From Candidatus Gastranaerophilales bacterium (GTDB lineage Bacteria; Cyanobacteriota; Vampirovibrionia; Gastranaerophilales; Gastranaerophilaceae): a stretch of DNA of 41,962 bases. Position numbers and translations under genes: made by a program. The notes beneath the pieces were generated by a model. It was not told the origin of the DNA and did not search any database. It saw only the letters and a program-made list of their open reading frames with translations. This document shows, piece by piece, positions 22,835 through 29,713 of the stretch. The DNA lies in contig CAJUPC010000019.1 of NCBI GenBank assembly GCA_910588555.1, forward strand, positions 1 to 41,962, in the 5' to 3' direction. Each line of letters begins with the position of its first letter. Positions within the stretch are counted from its first letter, which is position 1.

Positions 22835-24163
22835 ATGATTGAACACTTAAATTCACTCGTTCAGGCGAACGCAGTCGGTGTTTCCGCTGCAATTTTATTA
22901 ATCGCCTACGTATTCATTGCCCTGGAAAAAATTCCAAAGGTAACGATTGCATTAATAGGTGCTGCAATTACAATTTTGCTAGGGCTTGTAAGCCAGACAA
23001 AACTTGTTGACGGCGCGCTTGATGCACATTATTTTATTAACTTCGTTGATTTCAACGTAATTTTCTTGCTTGTATCAATGATGATTATTGTCAGCATTGC
23101 AACCAGAAGCGGCATGTTTAACTGGATTGCAAATGAACTTTTAAGATTAACAAAGGGGCATCCGAAAGCCGTTCTTGTTACATTGGGTATTTTTACTGCT
23201 GTAACTTCTGCGTTTTTGGATAACGTAACAACTGTAATTCTTATTATGCCTGTTACGTTCTTTATTGCAAAACAATTGGATATTAATCCGTTGCCGTTTT
23301 TGATTACGGAAATCGTATCATCAAATATCGGTGGTACTGCAACATTAATCGGTGACCCGCCGAATATTATTATCGGCAGTGCTGCAGGTTTGTCGTTTAT
23401 GGATTTCTTAAAAGAACTTTCAGGTGTTGTAGCAGTAATTTTAATTGTAATTGTGTTACTTATGATGTTTTTATTCAGAAAACAGCTTGTTTCTGACCCT
23501 GAAAAAATGGCGGCTGTTGCAAACCTTGATAACTCAAAAACAATTACTGACTATCCTTTGATGATTAGAAGCGCAATTGTTTTGGGCTTGGTTATTTTGG
23601 GATTTGTACTGCATGATGTTACTCACATTGAAACCTGTGTAACTGCAATGCTTGGCGCAAGTTTCTTGCTGTTATTTGAAAAACCGAAAGATATTTTGTG
23701 CGATGTTGAATGGAATACAATTTTCTTCTTTATCGGTTTGTTTGTAATTATTGGCGGTTTGGAAGCTTCCGGCGGTATTGCTATAATGGCTAAATGGATT
23801 TTAGATGTTACTCACGGTTCTCAGCAGGCTGCGGCTATGATTATTTTGTGGGCATCAGGATTTATTTCAGGTATTATTGACAATATTCCTTATACCGCAA
23901 CAATGACTCCGATGTTATTGGAAATCCAAAAATCAATGGGACATGATTACACATTCCCGTTGTGGTGGTGTTTGTCACTGGGTGCTTGTCTTGGCGGAAA
24001 CATGACAATTATCGGTGCTGCGGCTAACGTAATTGTTTCTGAAACTTCTGCTCACGAAGGACATCCGATTGCATTTATGAAATTCTTAAAATACGGGTTT
24101 ATGACAATGGTTATATCACTTGCAATAAGCTCGGTTTATGTATATATAAGATTTTTACATTAA
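22835..24163 (+). CDS. ArsB/NhaD-superfamily ion transporter
   Basis: The 442-aa protein has about 11-12 membrane segments and belongs to the ion-transporter superfamily that includes ArsB, NhaD and the P protein. Signature stretches are FLDNVTTVILIMPVTFF and SSNIGGTATLIGDPPNIIIG in the first half, and the matching repeat IIDNIPYTATMTPML with GGNMTIIGAAANVI in the second, which shows the internal duplication. It may exchange sodium for protons or move oxyanions; the sequence alone does not decide. A strong GGAGAGAGGG-type RBS is present. It has its own terminator. Confidence 0.85.
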   Translation: MIEHLNSLVQANAVGVSAAILLIAYVFIALEKIPKVTIALIGAAITILLGLVSQTKLVDGALDAHYFINFVDFNVIFLLVSMMIIVSIATRSGMFNWIANELLRLTKGHPKAVLVTLGIFTAVTSAFLDNVTTVILIMPVTFFIAKQLDINPLPFLITEIVSSNIGGTATLIGDPPNIIIGSAAGLSFMDFLKELSGVVAVILIVIVLLMMFLFRKQLVSDPEKMAAVANLDNSKTITDYPLMIRSAIVLGLVILGFVLHDVTHIETCVTAMLGASFLLLFEKPKDILCDVEWNTIFFFIGLFVIIGGLEASGGIAIMAKWILDVTHGSQQAAAMIILWASGFISGIIDNIPYTATMTPMLLEIQKSMGHDYTFPLWWCLSLGACLGGNMTIIGAAANVIVSETSAHEGHPIAFMKFLKYGFMTMVISLAISSVYVYIRFLH

Positions 24164-24176
24164 TGTTAAAAAAAAG

Positions 24177-24206
24177 AAAAGGCTCTCAAAAGAGAGCCTT
24201 TTTTTT
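24177..24206 (+). terminator. Terminator after the ArsB/NhaD-like gene
   Basis: Arms AAAAGGCTCTC / GAGAGCCTTTT with an AAAA loop and a T8 tract. The A-rich left side lets it work for the convergent Zn-ribbon gene as well. Confidence 0.9.
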
Positions 24207-24211
24207 GTAGT

Positions 24212-24517
24212 TTATTGTGGCAAATACTTATTCCAATCATTATCTAAGTTTTTTATAAATCTGTGTGCGTCAATAACATCGTCGTAAGAAATAGGGTCAG
24301 GACCTTCCTGAACTTCTAACGGTTCATAGTCTTTTACGTCAATATCCGAGAAGCCTAAAAATGCGACACCGAAGTTTTTTCCGCAATGTTTGCAGGATAA
24401 ATTTATTACGGTTAAACCTTCTTCTTCTCTTTTGACAGTTATTGAATTTTCATCAAATCCGTTTCTGCATTGTGAACAGCAAAGATTATAAAATAATTTT
24501 TCTAATTTCTTTTTCAT
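24212..24517 (-). CDS. Hypothetical CxxC zinc-ribbon protein
   Basis: The 101-aa protein has two CxxC pairs, CCSQCRNGF near residue 13 and CKHCGKNFG near 42. Together they form a likely zinc ribbon. An acidic C-terminal half ending in DAHRFIKNLDNDWNKYLPQ follows. This could be a small nucleic-acid or protein-binding module; I do not recognise the family. It is convergent with the transporter gene and shares its terminator. Confidence 0.7.
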   Translation of the reverse strand: MKKKLEKLFYNLCCSQCRNGFDENSITVKREEEGLTVINLSCKHCGKNFGVAFLGFSDIDVKDYEPLEVQEGPDPISYDDVIDAHRFIKNLDNDWNKYLPQ

Positions 24518-24631
24518 AAAGTCCTCGCTTCTATTATAATAAAAATTTTTATTAAAATATGTTACATTTTATTCCGGCATGGGAATAATAATTATATGCG
24601 GAGAGTATACCGCAGATAGGAGTGTTAAATC

Positions 24632-24727
24632 ATGGATGCTATCAACTTAATCCTTTTCGGTTTTATCGTTTACACAGCACTGATTGTTGTACCCAGCATT
24701 TGGGAAGAACTTACTACCGAAGGATAG
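24632..24727 (+). CDS. 31-aa single-helix membrane miniprotein
   Basis: ATG at 24632 follows an AGGAG site (start 9-10 bases on) and opens a 31-residue frame: M-D-A-I-N, then a hydrophobic run (LILFGFIVYTALIVV), then PSIWEELTTEG. The topology is a single helix with an acidic tail, like the tiny subunits that stabilise membrane complexes. No family is recognised. Good RBS, coherent hydrophobicity and a gene-free neighbourhood support it. Confidence 0.55.
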   Translation: MDAINLILFGFIVYTALIVVPSIWEELTTEG

Positions 24728-24828
24728 AGTTACACTTTTAAAGACGGGTAAACAGGTTAAGAGTTCCCTTTTTGTTAAATTTTTTGCCATATAAAATTTT
24801 ATACTTTTGAAAAAGTGTTATTTTTACA

Positions 24829-24969
24829 TTATTTATTAACGACAGCTAAAATTTCGGCAAGTCTGCCTGATTTGTTATTCTTAAATTTGATTTCTTTTTT
24901 TGTATTCTGAGGAGTAAATTCGGATTTTTGATAATTGATTAAATATTTCATAAATTCAGGACTAAACAT
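24829..24969 (-). CDS. 46-aa small basic protein
   Basis: On the minus strand an ATG at 24969, with AGGTG 7 bases upstream, opens a 46-codon frame: MFSPEFMKYL, then INYQKSEFTPQ, a Lys/Asn-rich middle and GRLAEILAVVNK. It is polar and basic with an amphipathic start. No family recognised. It fills much of the otherwise empty stretch before sdaAB. No terminator or strong promoter was found, so it could still be chance. Confidence 0.4.
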   Translation of the reverse strand: MFSPEFMKYLINYQKSEFTPQNTKKEIKFKNNKSGRLAEILAVVNK

Positions 24970-25038
24970 ATAAACACCTACACTTTCCTACATATATATA
25001 AAAACATGGAAAGTTCGATTTTTGCCATAAATTTACAA

Positions 25039-25080
25039 ATTATTTACAATAGATTATAAGATGATATAATTGTAAATAAT
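25039..25080. promoter_or_regulatory. sdaAB promoter inside a perfect 12-bp inverted repeat
   Basis: ATTATTTACAAT (25039-25050) and ATTGTAAATAAT (25069-25080) are exact complements 18 bases apart. The promoter TTTACA (25043-25048), 16 bases, TATAAT (25065-25070) lies within them, so both core boxes overlap an arm. A third TTTACAA copy at 25032-25038 adds a direct repeat. This looks like an operator for a repressor of the serine dehydratase operon; the regulator is unknown. Confidence 0.6.
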
Positions 25081-25091
25081 AAGGAATATTT

Positions 25092-25754
25092 ATGCGTCAA
25101 TCATCAATTATAGATATTATTTCACCCGTAATGGCAGGGCCTTCGAGTTCTCATACCGCAGGTGCCGTCAGATTAGGACTTCTTGCAAGAAATGTTTATA
25201 ATGCAAAGCCGGATAAGGTTACATTTAAACTTTATAATTCGTATGCACTGACTGGTAAAGGGCATGGGACGGATAAAGGTTTGCTTGCAGGTGTTTTGGG
25301 GTTTTCTGTAGACGATGAAAGAATTAAATATGTTTTTGAAACTCCAGAGGCACAAGAAATAGATTATCATTTTGAATTCTTGCAGGATTTTAACAGACAC
25401 CCGAATGCTGTCGATTTTATTTTTGAAGGCGGTTTGAATATCTCTGTCTCAGGTGATTCTGTCGGAGCCGGCGAAATACTTTTGACTAATATAAACAACT
25501 TTTCCGTAAATTTGAATGGAAAATATAATACAATTTTGCTTGTTTATGATGATAAGCCCGGAGTGATTTCAAAAGTTACAGGCATGATACAGGAAGATAA
25601 CGTAAATATTGCCTCTCTTCACTGTGACAGAAGCGGTAAGGGAAAAGACGCTTCTATGTGTATTTGTATTGATGGTGATTTGACTAAAAATTGCCTTAAT
25701 GCAGTAAGTGATTTGAAAGATATGTACATAGTCAGATATATTAGGAAGTTGTAA
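25092..25754 (+). CDS. sdaAB: L-serine dehydratase, beta subunit
   Basis: With the alpha subunit this makes the iron-sulfur L-serine dehydratase that turns serine into pyruvate and ammonia. The 220-aa protein starts SIIDIISPVMAGPSSSHTAGA, the family's conserved segment, includes KGHGTDKGLLAG, and ends with an ACT domain (ILLVYDDKPGVISKVTGMIQ onward) that binds serine or acts as a regulator in this two-subunit type. The stop shares one base with the sdaAA start. A perfect inverted repeat overlaps its promoter. Oxygen-labile enzymes of this class suit an anaerobe. Confidence 0.94.
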   Translation: MRQSSIIDIISPVMAGPSSSHTAGAVRLGLLARNVYNAKPDKVTFKLYNSYALTGKGHGTDKGLLAGVLGFSVDDERIKYVFETPEAQEIDYHFEFLQDFNRHPNAVDFIFEGGLNISVSGDSVGAGEILLTNINNFSVNLNGKYNTILLVYDDKPGVISKVTGMIQEDNVNIASLHCDRSGKGKDASMCICIDGDLTKNCLNAVSDLKDMYIVRYIRKL

Positions 25755-26617
25755 TGAATATAACTACATTCAGACAATTATATTATACTTGCAAAGAAAA
25801 AAGTAAAAGTATTTATGAAGTTGCACTTGATTATGAAGCTTCACAAGGTGAATACAGCGAATATCAGGTAAGATTGCAGGCTAAAAAAAGTTTAGATGCT
25901 ATGAAAGAAGCTATAAAAACAGGCTTAAACTGTACAGAGCCATCTCCGAGCGGAATGAGTGGGGATGATTGCGACAAACTTCAAAAGTCAAAAGTGAACA
26001 ATATTTTAGGCGAAACACCCCGAAAAATTATGAAATATGCGCTTGCAACAAGCGAGCAGAATTTAAGAATGGGTACAATTGTTGCATGTCCGACCGCAGG
26101 CTCTTGCGGAATTGTTCCGGCTGTTTTGATTGCTTATGCTGAGGATAATAATATAAAAGAATGTGACCAGATAAATGCACTTATTACCGCGGGTGAAGTC
26201 GGCAGACTTGTGGCAAATAAAATGGCTTTAGCAGGTGCAGTTGGTGGCTGTCAGGCAGAGTGCGGTGTTGCTTCGGCTATGGCGACATCAGCATTAACCC
26301 AAATGCGCGGAGGAACGGTTAAACAGATAATTAATGCGGTCGCGCTTGCACTTAAAAATATTTTAGGCTTAACCTGTGACCCTGTCTGCGGGCTTGTTGA
26401 AATACCATGCGTTAAAAGAAATCCTTTTCTTGCAATTCATGCTGTTACCGCATCAGAGCTTGCTATGGCAGATATAATTTCAAAAATTCCTATTGACGAA
26501 GTTGTTGACGCAATGGAACAGACAGGACAATTGATGTCTCCGTTATTGAAAGAAAGTTCTCAAGGCGGGCTTGCAAAAACTAAAACAGCAATTGCATTAG
26601 AAAAAAATATTTTTTAA
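25754..26617 (+). CDS. sdaAA: L-serine dehydratase, alpha subunit
   Basis: The catalytic subunit with a 4Fe-4S cluster that activates the serine hydroxyl. The 287-aa protein shows PSPSGMSGDD, the cysteine motifs CPTAGSCGIVPA and CDPVCGLVEIPCVKRN, and GGCQAECGVASAMA. The C-terminus (ESSQGGLAKTKTA) is typical. It overlaps sdaAB by one base (TAATG), so translation is coupled. Confidence 0.94.
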   Translation: MNITTFRQLYYTCKEKSKSIYEVALDYEASQGEYSEYQVRLQAKKSLDAMKEAIKTGLNCTEPSPSGMSGDDCDKLQKSKVNNILGETPRKIMKYALATSEQNLRMGTIVACPTAGSCGIVPAVLIAYAEDNNIKECDQINALITAGEVGRLVANKMALAGAVGGCQAECGVASAMATSALTQMRGGTVKQIINAVALALKNILGLTCDPVCGLVEIPCVKRNPFLAIHAVTASELAMADIISKIPIDEVVDAMEQTGQLMSPLLKESSQGGLAKTKTAIALEKNIF

Positions 26618-26777
26618 CCCTTGGGCGGCAATGACCTATTAAACCTTGATGTTTTTGCGTGACTTATTTATAAATTTATTAAGTTTTGTTACAAGTCTAA
26701 AATTTTTAGGCAATTTTGTGGAAATTATATTCTTTATATATATATAAGAGATATGTATATATTTGAGGAGTATAATT

Positions 26778-26972
26778 ATGGCAATTGAATTTAATCCTAT
26801 TAAACCAAAAGCAGGTGCTAAAACTCAGGGTGCTTTTTTAGCCGATAATAATCAACAGAAAAAAACAAAGTTTGATGAACAGATTGCAGCAGCTTATAAC
26901 GGAGCAACAGGATATGTTTCTCCACCTGCAAATAATATTATGGGATTTGGCCCCGCAGCAGAAAATGCATAG
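26778..26972 (+). CDS. Small hypothetical protein (64 aa)
   Basis: The ATG at 26778 is preferred because AGGAG lies 8 bases upstream. The protein is soluble and polar: MAIEFNPIKPKAGAKTQGAF at the start, a basic middle (QQKKTKFDEQI), then an Ala/Gly/Pro-rich end (YVSPPANNIMGFGPAAENA). It looks unstructured and resembles the polar N-terminal tails of other unknown proteins in the window. The 160 bases before it are AT-rich with a TATATATA stretch but no convincing -35 box. It precedes coaX on the same strand. Confidence 0.6.
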   Translation: MAIEFNPIKPKAGAKTQGAFLADNNQQKKTKFDEQIAAAYNGATGYVSPPANNIMGFGPAAENA

Positions 26973-26998
26973 TTTTTTGCAAAAAGTTTTTGTTTAAT

Positions 26999-27030
26999 AT
27001 AGACTAATCCTTATTGAAGGATTAGTCTAT
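26999..27030 (+). promoter_or_regulatory. Perfect 14-bp hairpin that hides the coaX ribosome-binding site
   Basis: Arms 26999-27012 and 27017-27030 are exact complements with a 4-base loop (ATTG). The right arm contains AAGGA (27016-27021), the only Shine-Dalgarno-like sequence for the coaX ATG at 27032, and the stem ends one base before that ATG. If the transcript runs through, the RBS would be closed. A terminator for the 64-aa gene is the alternative, but no T-run follows. Confidence 0.55.
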
Positions 27031-27031
27031 T

Positions 27032-27820
27032 ATGTTATTAACAGCAGATATTGGAAATACAAGTATTACATTAGGGATTTTTGAAAATGAAGCTCTGGTT
27101 GAAGAATTCCGTCTGGCTTCAGATAAAGATTTGTCATTAGAAGAATACGAAGTGCTTTTAAAATCTTTATTTAAAGATTTTAAAGTTGACGGATGCATTA
27201 TATCTTCGGTAGTTGAGGAATTGACTAAAAAATTAAAAGCTGCTGTTGATAATGTATTTAAAGTTAACGCAATAGTTCTTTCAACCAAAATTAATACAGG
27301 TATAAAAATCAAACTTGATAATCCGGAAGAAGCAGGTGCAGACAGGATTGCAAATGCCGCAGGCGCATATGTTTTGTACAATCATCCGGTAATTGTTGTT
27401 GATTTCGGAACCGCAACGACGTTTGATATTGTAAATGAAAAAGGCGAATTTATCGGCGGCGTTATATCTTTGGGCATTATGTCGCAGATGAAAGCTTTGA
27501 ATAAATTTACATCTAAGCTGCCAAGAACTGATGTTACTATTTCAAATTCGGCAATCGGACATAATACTAACGACGCTATTTTATCGGGAGTTATCAGAGG
27601 TACAGCCTGCATGATAGACGGACTTGTTGAACAGTGCGAAAAAGAGCTTGGTAAAAAATCTTTATTAATAGCTACGGGCGGATATTCCGGTTTGATTGCA
27701 AACTATTTAAAACGTCCGTTTGATTTTATTAATCCTACATTAACACTTGAAGGGCTTCGTTATTTATATGAGATTAATAAATCAGATGTTATAAGTGAAT
27801 TGCAGGAAGTTTCCCATTAA
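27032..27820 (+). CDS. coaX: Type III pantothenate kinase
   Basis: Phosphorylates pantothenate in the first step of CoA synthesis. The 262-aa protein of the ASKHA fold has DIGNTSITLGIF (phosphate loop), GADRIANAAGAY, VVDFGTATTFDIV and the late TGGYSGLIANYL motif, all typical of CoaX. Its RBS lies inside a perfect hairpin. Its last 39 bases overlap the 3' end of convergent rex; both proteins keep normal C-termini. Confidence 0.95.
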   Translation: MLLTADIGNTSITLGIFENEALVEEFRLASDKDLSLEEYEVLLKSLFKDFKVDGCIISSVVEELTKKLKAAVDNVFKVNAIVLSTKINTGIKIKLDNPEEAGADRIANAAGAYVLYNHPVIVVDFGTATTFDIVNEKGEFIGGVISLGIMSQMKALNKFTSKLPRTDVTISNSAIGHNTNDAILSGVIRGTACMIDGLVEQCEKELGKKSLLIATGGYSGLIANYLKRPFDFINPTLTLEGLRYLYEINKSDVISELQEVSH

Positions 27821-28396
27821 ATTTTCGTTCCAAACCTGTACATTATTTGGTACGGAAAGTACTGTAGGTGTGAAATTCCAAATATATTTGATATGAGCGT
27901 TCACAAGAAAATCTGCCGTTGATTGAGCATACTTAGCGGGAACGGTCAAAATTGCAATGTCAATTTCTTCTTTTAAGGCTGATGTTGGTAGTTCATATAT
28001 ATCCTGAATTTCCATACCGTTAATAGTTCTGCCGATTTTATTCTTGTCGTTGTCAAAAATTGAGAGTATTTGGAGTCCGTAATCTGTGAAGTTTCCGTAA
28101 TTTGCAATTGCTGTACCTAGATTTCCTGCTCCGATAATTAGTGCTTTTTTAGTTTTTTTAAAACCTAAAGTTTTTTCGATAGAGATTTTCAGTTCTTTAA
28201 CAATGTATCCGATACGTGATTTGCCAGAATTATTCAGGAGATTTATATCTTTTCTAACCTGCGAATCATCAATATGAAGCAATTCAGCAATTTGTTTGCT
28301 TGAAATATATTCAATGTTTTTGTCGATAAAATCCGTCAAAATACAATGATAAAGAGTTAATCTGTTAATAACTTTGTCTGAAATCTTTTTATCCAT
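27782..28396 (-). CDS. rex: Redox-sensing repressor Rex
   Basis: Senses the NADH/NAD+ ratio and represses fermentation and respiration genes when NADH is low. The 204-aa protein has an N-terminal winged helix (SSKQIAELLHIDDSQVRKDI) and a Rossmann domain opening ALIIGAGNLGTAIANY, followed by IFDNDKNKIG and the C-terminal domain-swap helix. Length is typical. It seems leaderless: a TAATAT box lies 6 bases before the ATG. No Rex operator (TTGTGA...TCACAA) was seen in the window. Confidence 0.94.
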   Translation of the reverse strand: MDKKISDKVINRLTLYHCILTDFIDKNIEYISSKQIAELLHIDDSQVRKDINLLNNSGKSRIGYIVKELKISIEKTLGFKKTKKALIIGAGNLGTAIANYGNFTDYGLQILSIFDNDKNKIGRTINGMEIQDIYELPTSALKEEIDIAILTVPAKYAQSTADFLVNAHIKYIWNFTPTVLSVPNNVQVWNENLMGNFLQFTYNI

Positions 28397-28669
28397 AACT
28401 TTATATTAGCATAAAATCTACGGAAAGGATAAAAAACGGGAACGAGCGTTTGATAAAATTTTGACATAACTTAAAATTATGAAAAAGCGAAGTGACTGAC
28501 CAAGATATAAAAAATTTGACCAGTGTCGGCGGAAAGGATAAAAAACGAAAATGGCGGATTGATTAATCCGCCAAGCTTATGAATTATATATGTTGCTCTC
28601 GTTATATTATTAATATACCCGAGAACTAATTCTTTATAACTATATGTGAAGAAATGTAACCCGATAGAA
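28397..28669. other. 273-base gene-free stretch with direct repeats
   Basis: Holds two perfect 18-base direct repeats (28421-28438 and 28530-28547, CGGAAAGGATAAAAAACG) 109 bases apart, and a CTGACCAAGATA element (28496-28507). That element recurs at 31526-31537 upstream of the first YtxH gene, again after a similar CGAA(A)GTGA string. The stretch looks like a decayed or repeated 5' leader rather than a protein gene. A hairpin terminator lies at 28552-28573. Confidence 0.5.
28552..28573 (-). terminator. Terminator after the pdxJ group (minus strand)
   Basis: TGGCGGATT / AATCCGCCA, 9-bp arms with a GATT loop. On the minus strand it is followed by a T-rich run. It lies about 100 bases after the stop of the Cys-rich hypothetical gene. 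Confidence 0.65.
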
Positions 28670-28984
28670 TTAATTATTGTTTCTTTTTTCTTCTTCTTTA
28701 ATAAACTGAGCAAGCTGTTCAAGGTGCTTGTCTTCAATAGCTTCTATAAGTTCAGTTACAGATTTGATTTTACCTAATGCAAAACCTGTTTCTGCAAGAA
28801 GAACGCAATCATTGCAGAGTCTGTAGCCTTCATATTCTATTGAACCTGCAAGGCATTTATTTTCGCCGCAGCAATCGCAGTCAAACATTTCTTCAGCAAG
28901 TGACGGGTCGTCTTCAAGGTCATCCAGTTTCATTTGTTCGACAACCTGTGCCATTTCTTCAATTATTTCTTGTTCTGTTTTCAT
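28670..28984 (-). CDS. Hypothetical Cys-rich acidic protein
   Basis: The 104-aa protein is strongly acidic at both ends. Its centre holds CDCCGENKCLAG...CNDC, a cysteine set likely to bind zinc. The ends are helical (EQEIIEEMAQVVEQMKLDDL, ELIEAIEDKHLEQLAQF). The family is not recognised. It follows pdxJ by 9 bases on the same strand, so it is probably the last gene of the murT-pdxJ transcript. Confidence 0.7.
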   Translation of the reverse strand: MKTEQEIIEEMAQVVEQMKLDDLEDDPSLAEEMFDCDCCGENKCLAGSIEYEGYRLCNDCVLLAETGFALGKIKSVTELIEAIEDKHLEQLAQFIKEEEKRNNN

Positions 28985-28993
28985 TTTTTATCC

Positions 28994-29704
28994 CTACTTT
29001 ATAAGTTCTGCCATTTTTTTAACTGCTTCTGCAAGCCCTGTAAATACTGCACGGGAAATTATACTGTGTCCGATGTTTAACTCATATAGCCCGTCAATTT
29101 CGTGCATTCTGTGTACATTTTCGTAATTCAAACCGTGGCCCGCATTAACTTTTAAACCTAAGCTTTGAGCGAGTTCTGCTGATTTTTTAAGCTTTTGAAA
29201 CTCCGCTTCTTCTTCCTCATACCCAAAACATTCAGAATAAGTGCCTGTGTGCATTTCAATAAACTGTGCTCCTGTTTTTGCAGCCGCTTTTACCTGTTCT
29301 TCATCAGGGTCAATAAACAAACTTACAATAATTCCCGCATCTAAAAGCGGTTTTATAAATTCGGTTACTTTGTCCAACTGCCCCGCAACATCAAGACCTC
29401 CTTCTGTTGTAACTTCCTGACGTTTTTCCGGAACAAGGCAAATTGAATGCGGTTTTATTTCCAACGCAATTTTTTGAATATCATCAGCCATTGCCATTTC
29501 AAGATTTAAACGTGTTTTCAGAGTTTGAGTTAATGTATAAACGTCTTCATCTTTAATATGACGTCTGTCTTCTCTTAAGTGTGTTGTAATTGAAGTTGCA
29601 CCGTTTTGTTCCGCTAATTCAGCACCTTTAATAACGCTTGGTTCAATCCCGCCTCTTGCGTTTCTAAGTGTTGCTATGTGATCTATATTTACTCCAAGTA
29701 GCAT
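28994..29704 (-). CDS. pdxJ: Pyridoxine 5'-phosphate synthase
   Basis: Joins 1-deoxyxylulose 5-phosphate with aminoacetone 3-phosphate to make pyridoxine phosphate in the DXP-dependent vitamin B6 route. The 236-aa TIM-barrel protein has LGVNIDHIATLRNARGG, THLREDRRHI, CLVPEKRQEVTTEGGLD and VNAGHGLNYENV, all diagnostic. It lies 9 bases after murT on the same strand. No other pdx gene is in the window. Confidence 0.96.
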   Translation of the reverse strand: MLLGVNIDHIATLRNARGGIEPSVIKGAELAEQNGATSITTHLREDRRHIKDEDVYTLTQTLKTRLNLEMAMADDIQKIALEIKPHSICLVPEKRQEVTTEGGLDVAGQLDKVTEFIKPLLDAGIIVSLFIDPDEEQVKAAAKTGAQFIEMHTGTYSECFGYEEEEAEFQKLKKSAELAQSLGLKVNAGHGLNYENVHRMHEIDGLYELNIGHSIISRAVFTGLAEAVKKMAELIK

Positions 29705-29713
29705 TTTTCTCTC

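Larger units (their letters stand above)
24728..25091. other. 364-base stretch between the 31-aa gene and sdaAB
   Basis: Apart from the possible 46-aa gene on the minus strand and the sdaAB promoter with its inverted repeat, this stretch shows little. A weak inverted repeat (ACTTTCC at 24982-24988 and GGAAAGT at 25008-25014) lies just upstream of the 46-aa start. No tRNA-like or other RNA structure was recognised. Confidence 0.5.

Noticed and set aside
28477..28737. 86-aa frame on the minus strand after the Cys-rich gene
   Set aside because: It overlaps the real gene's end, has a long Lys run from T/A-rich DNA, and no RBS. It also spans the terminator at 28552-28573.
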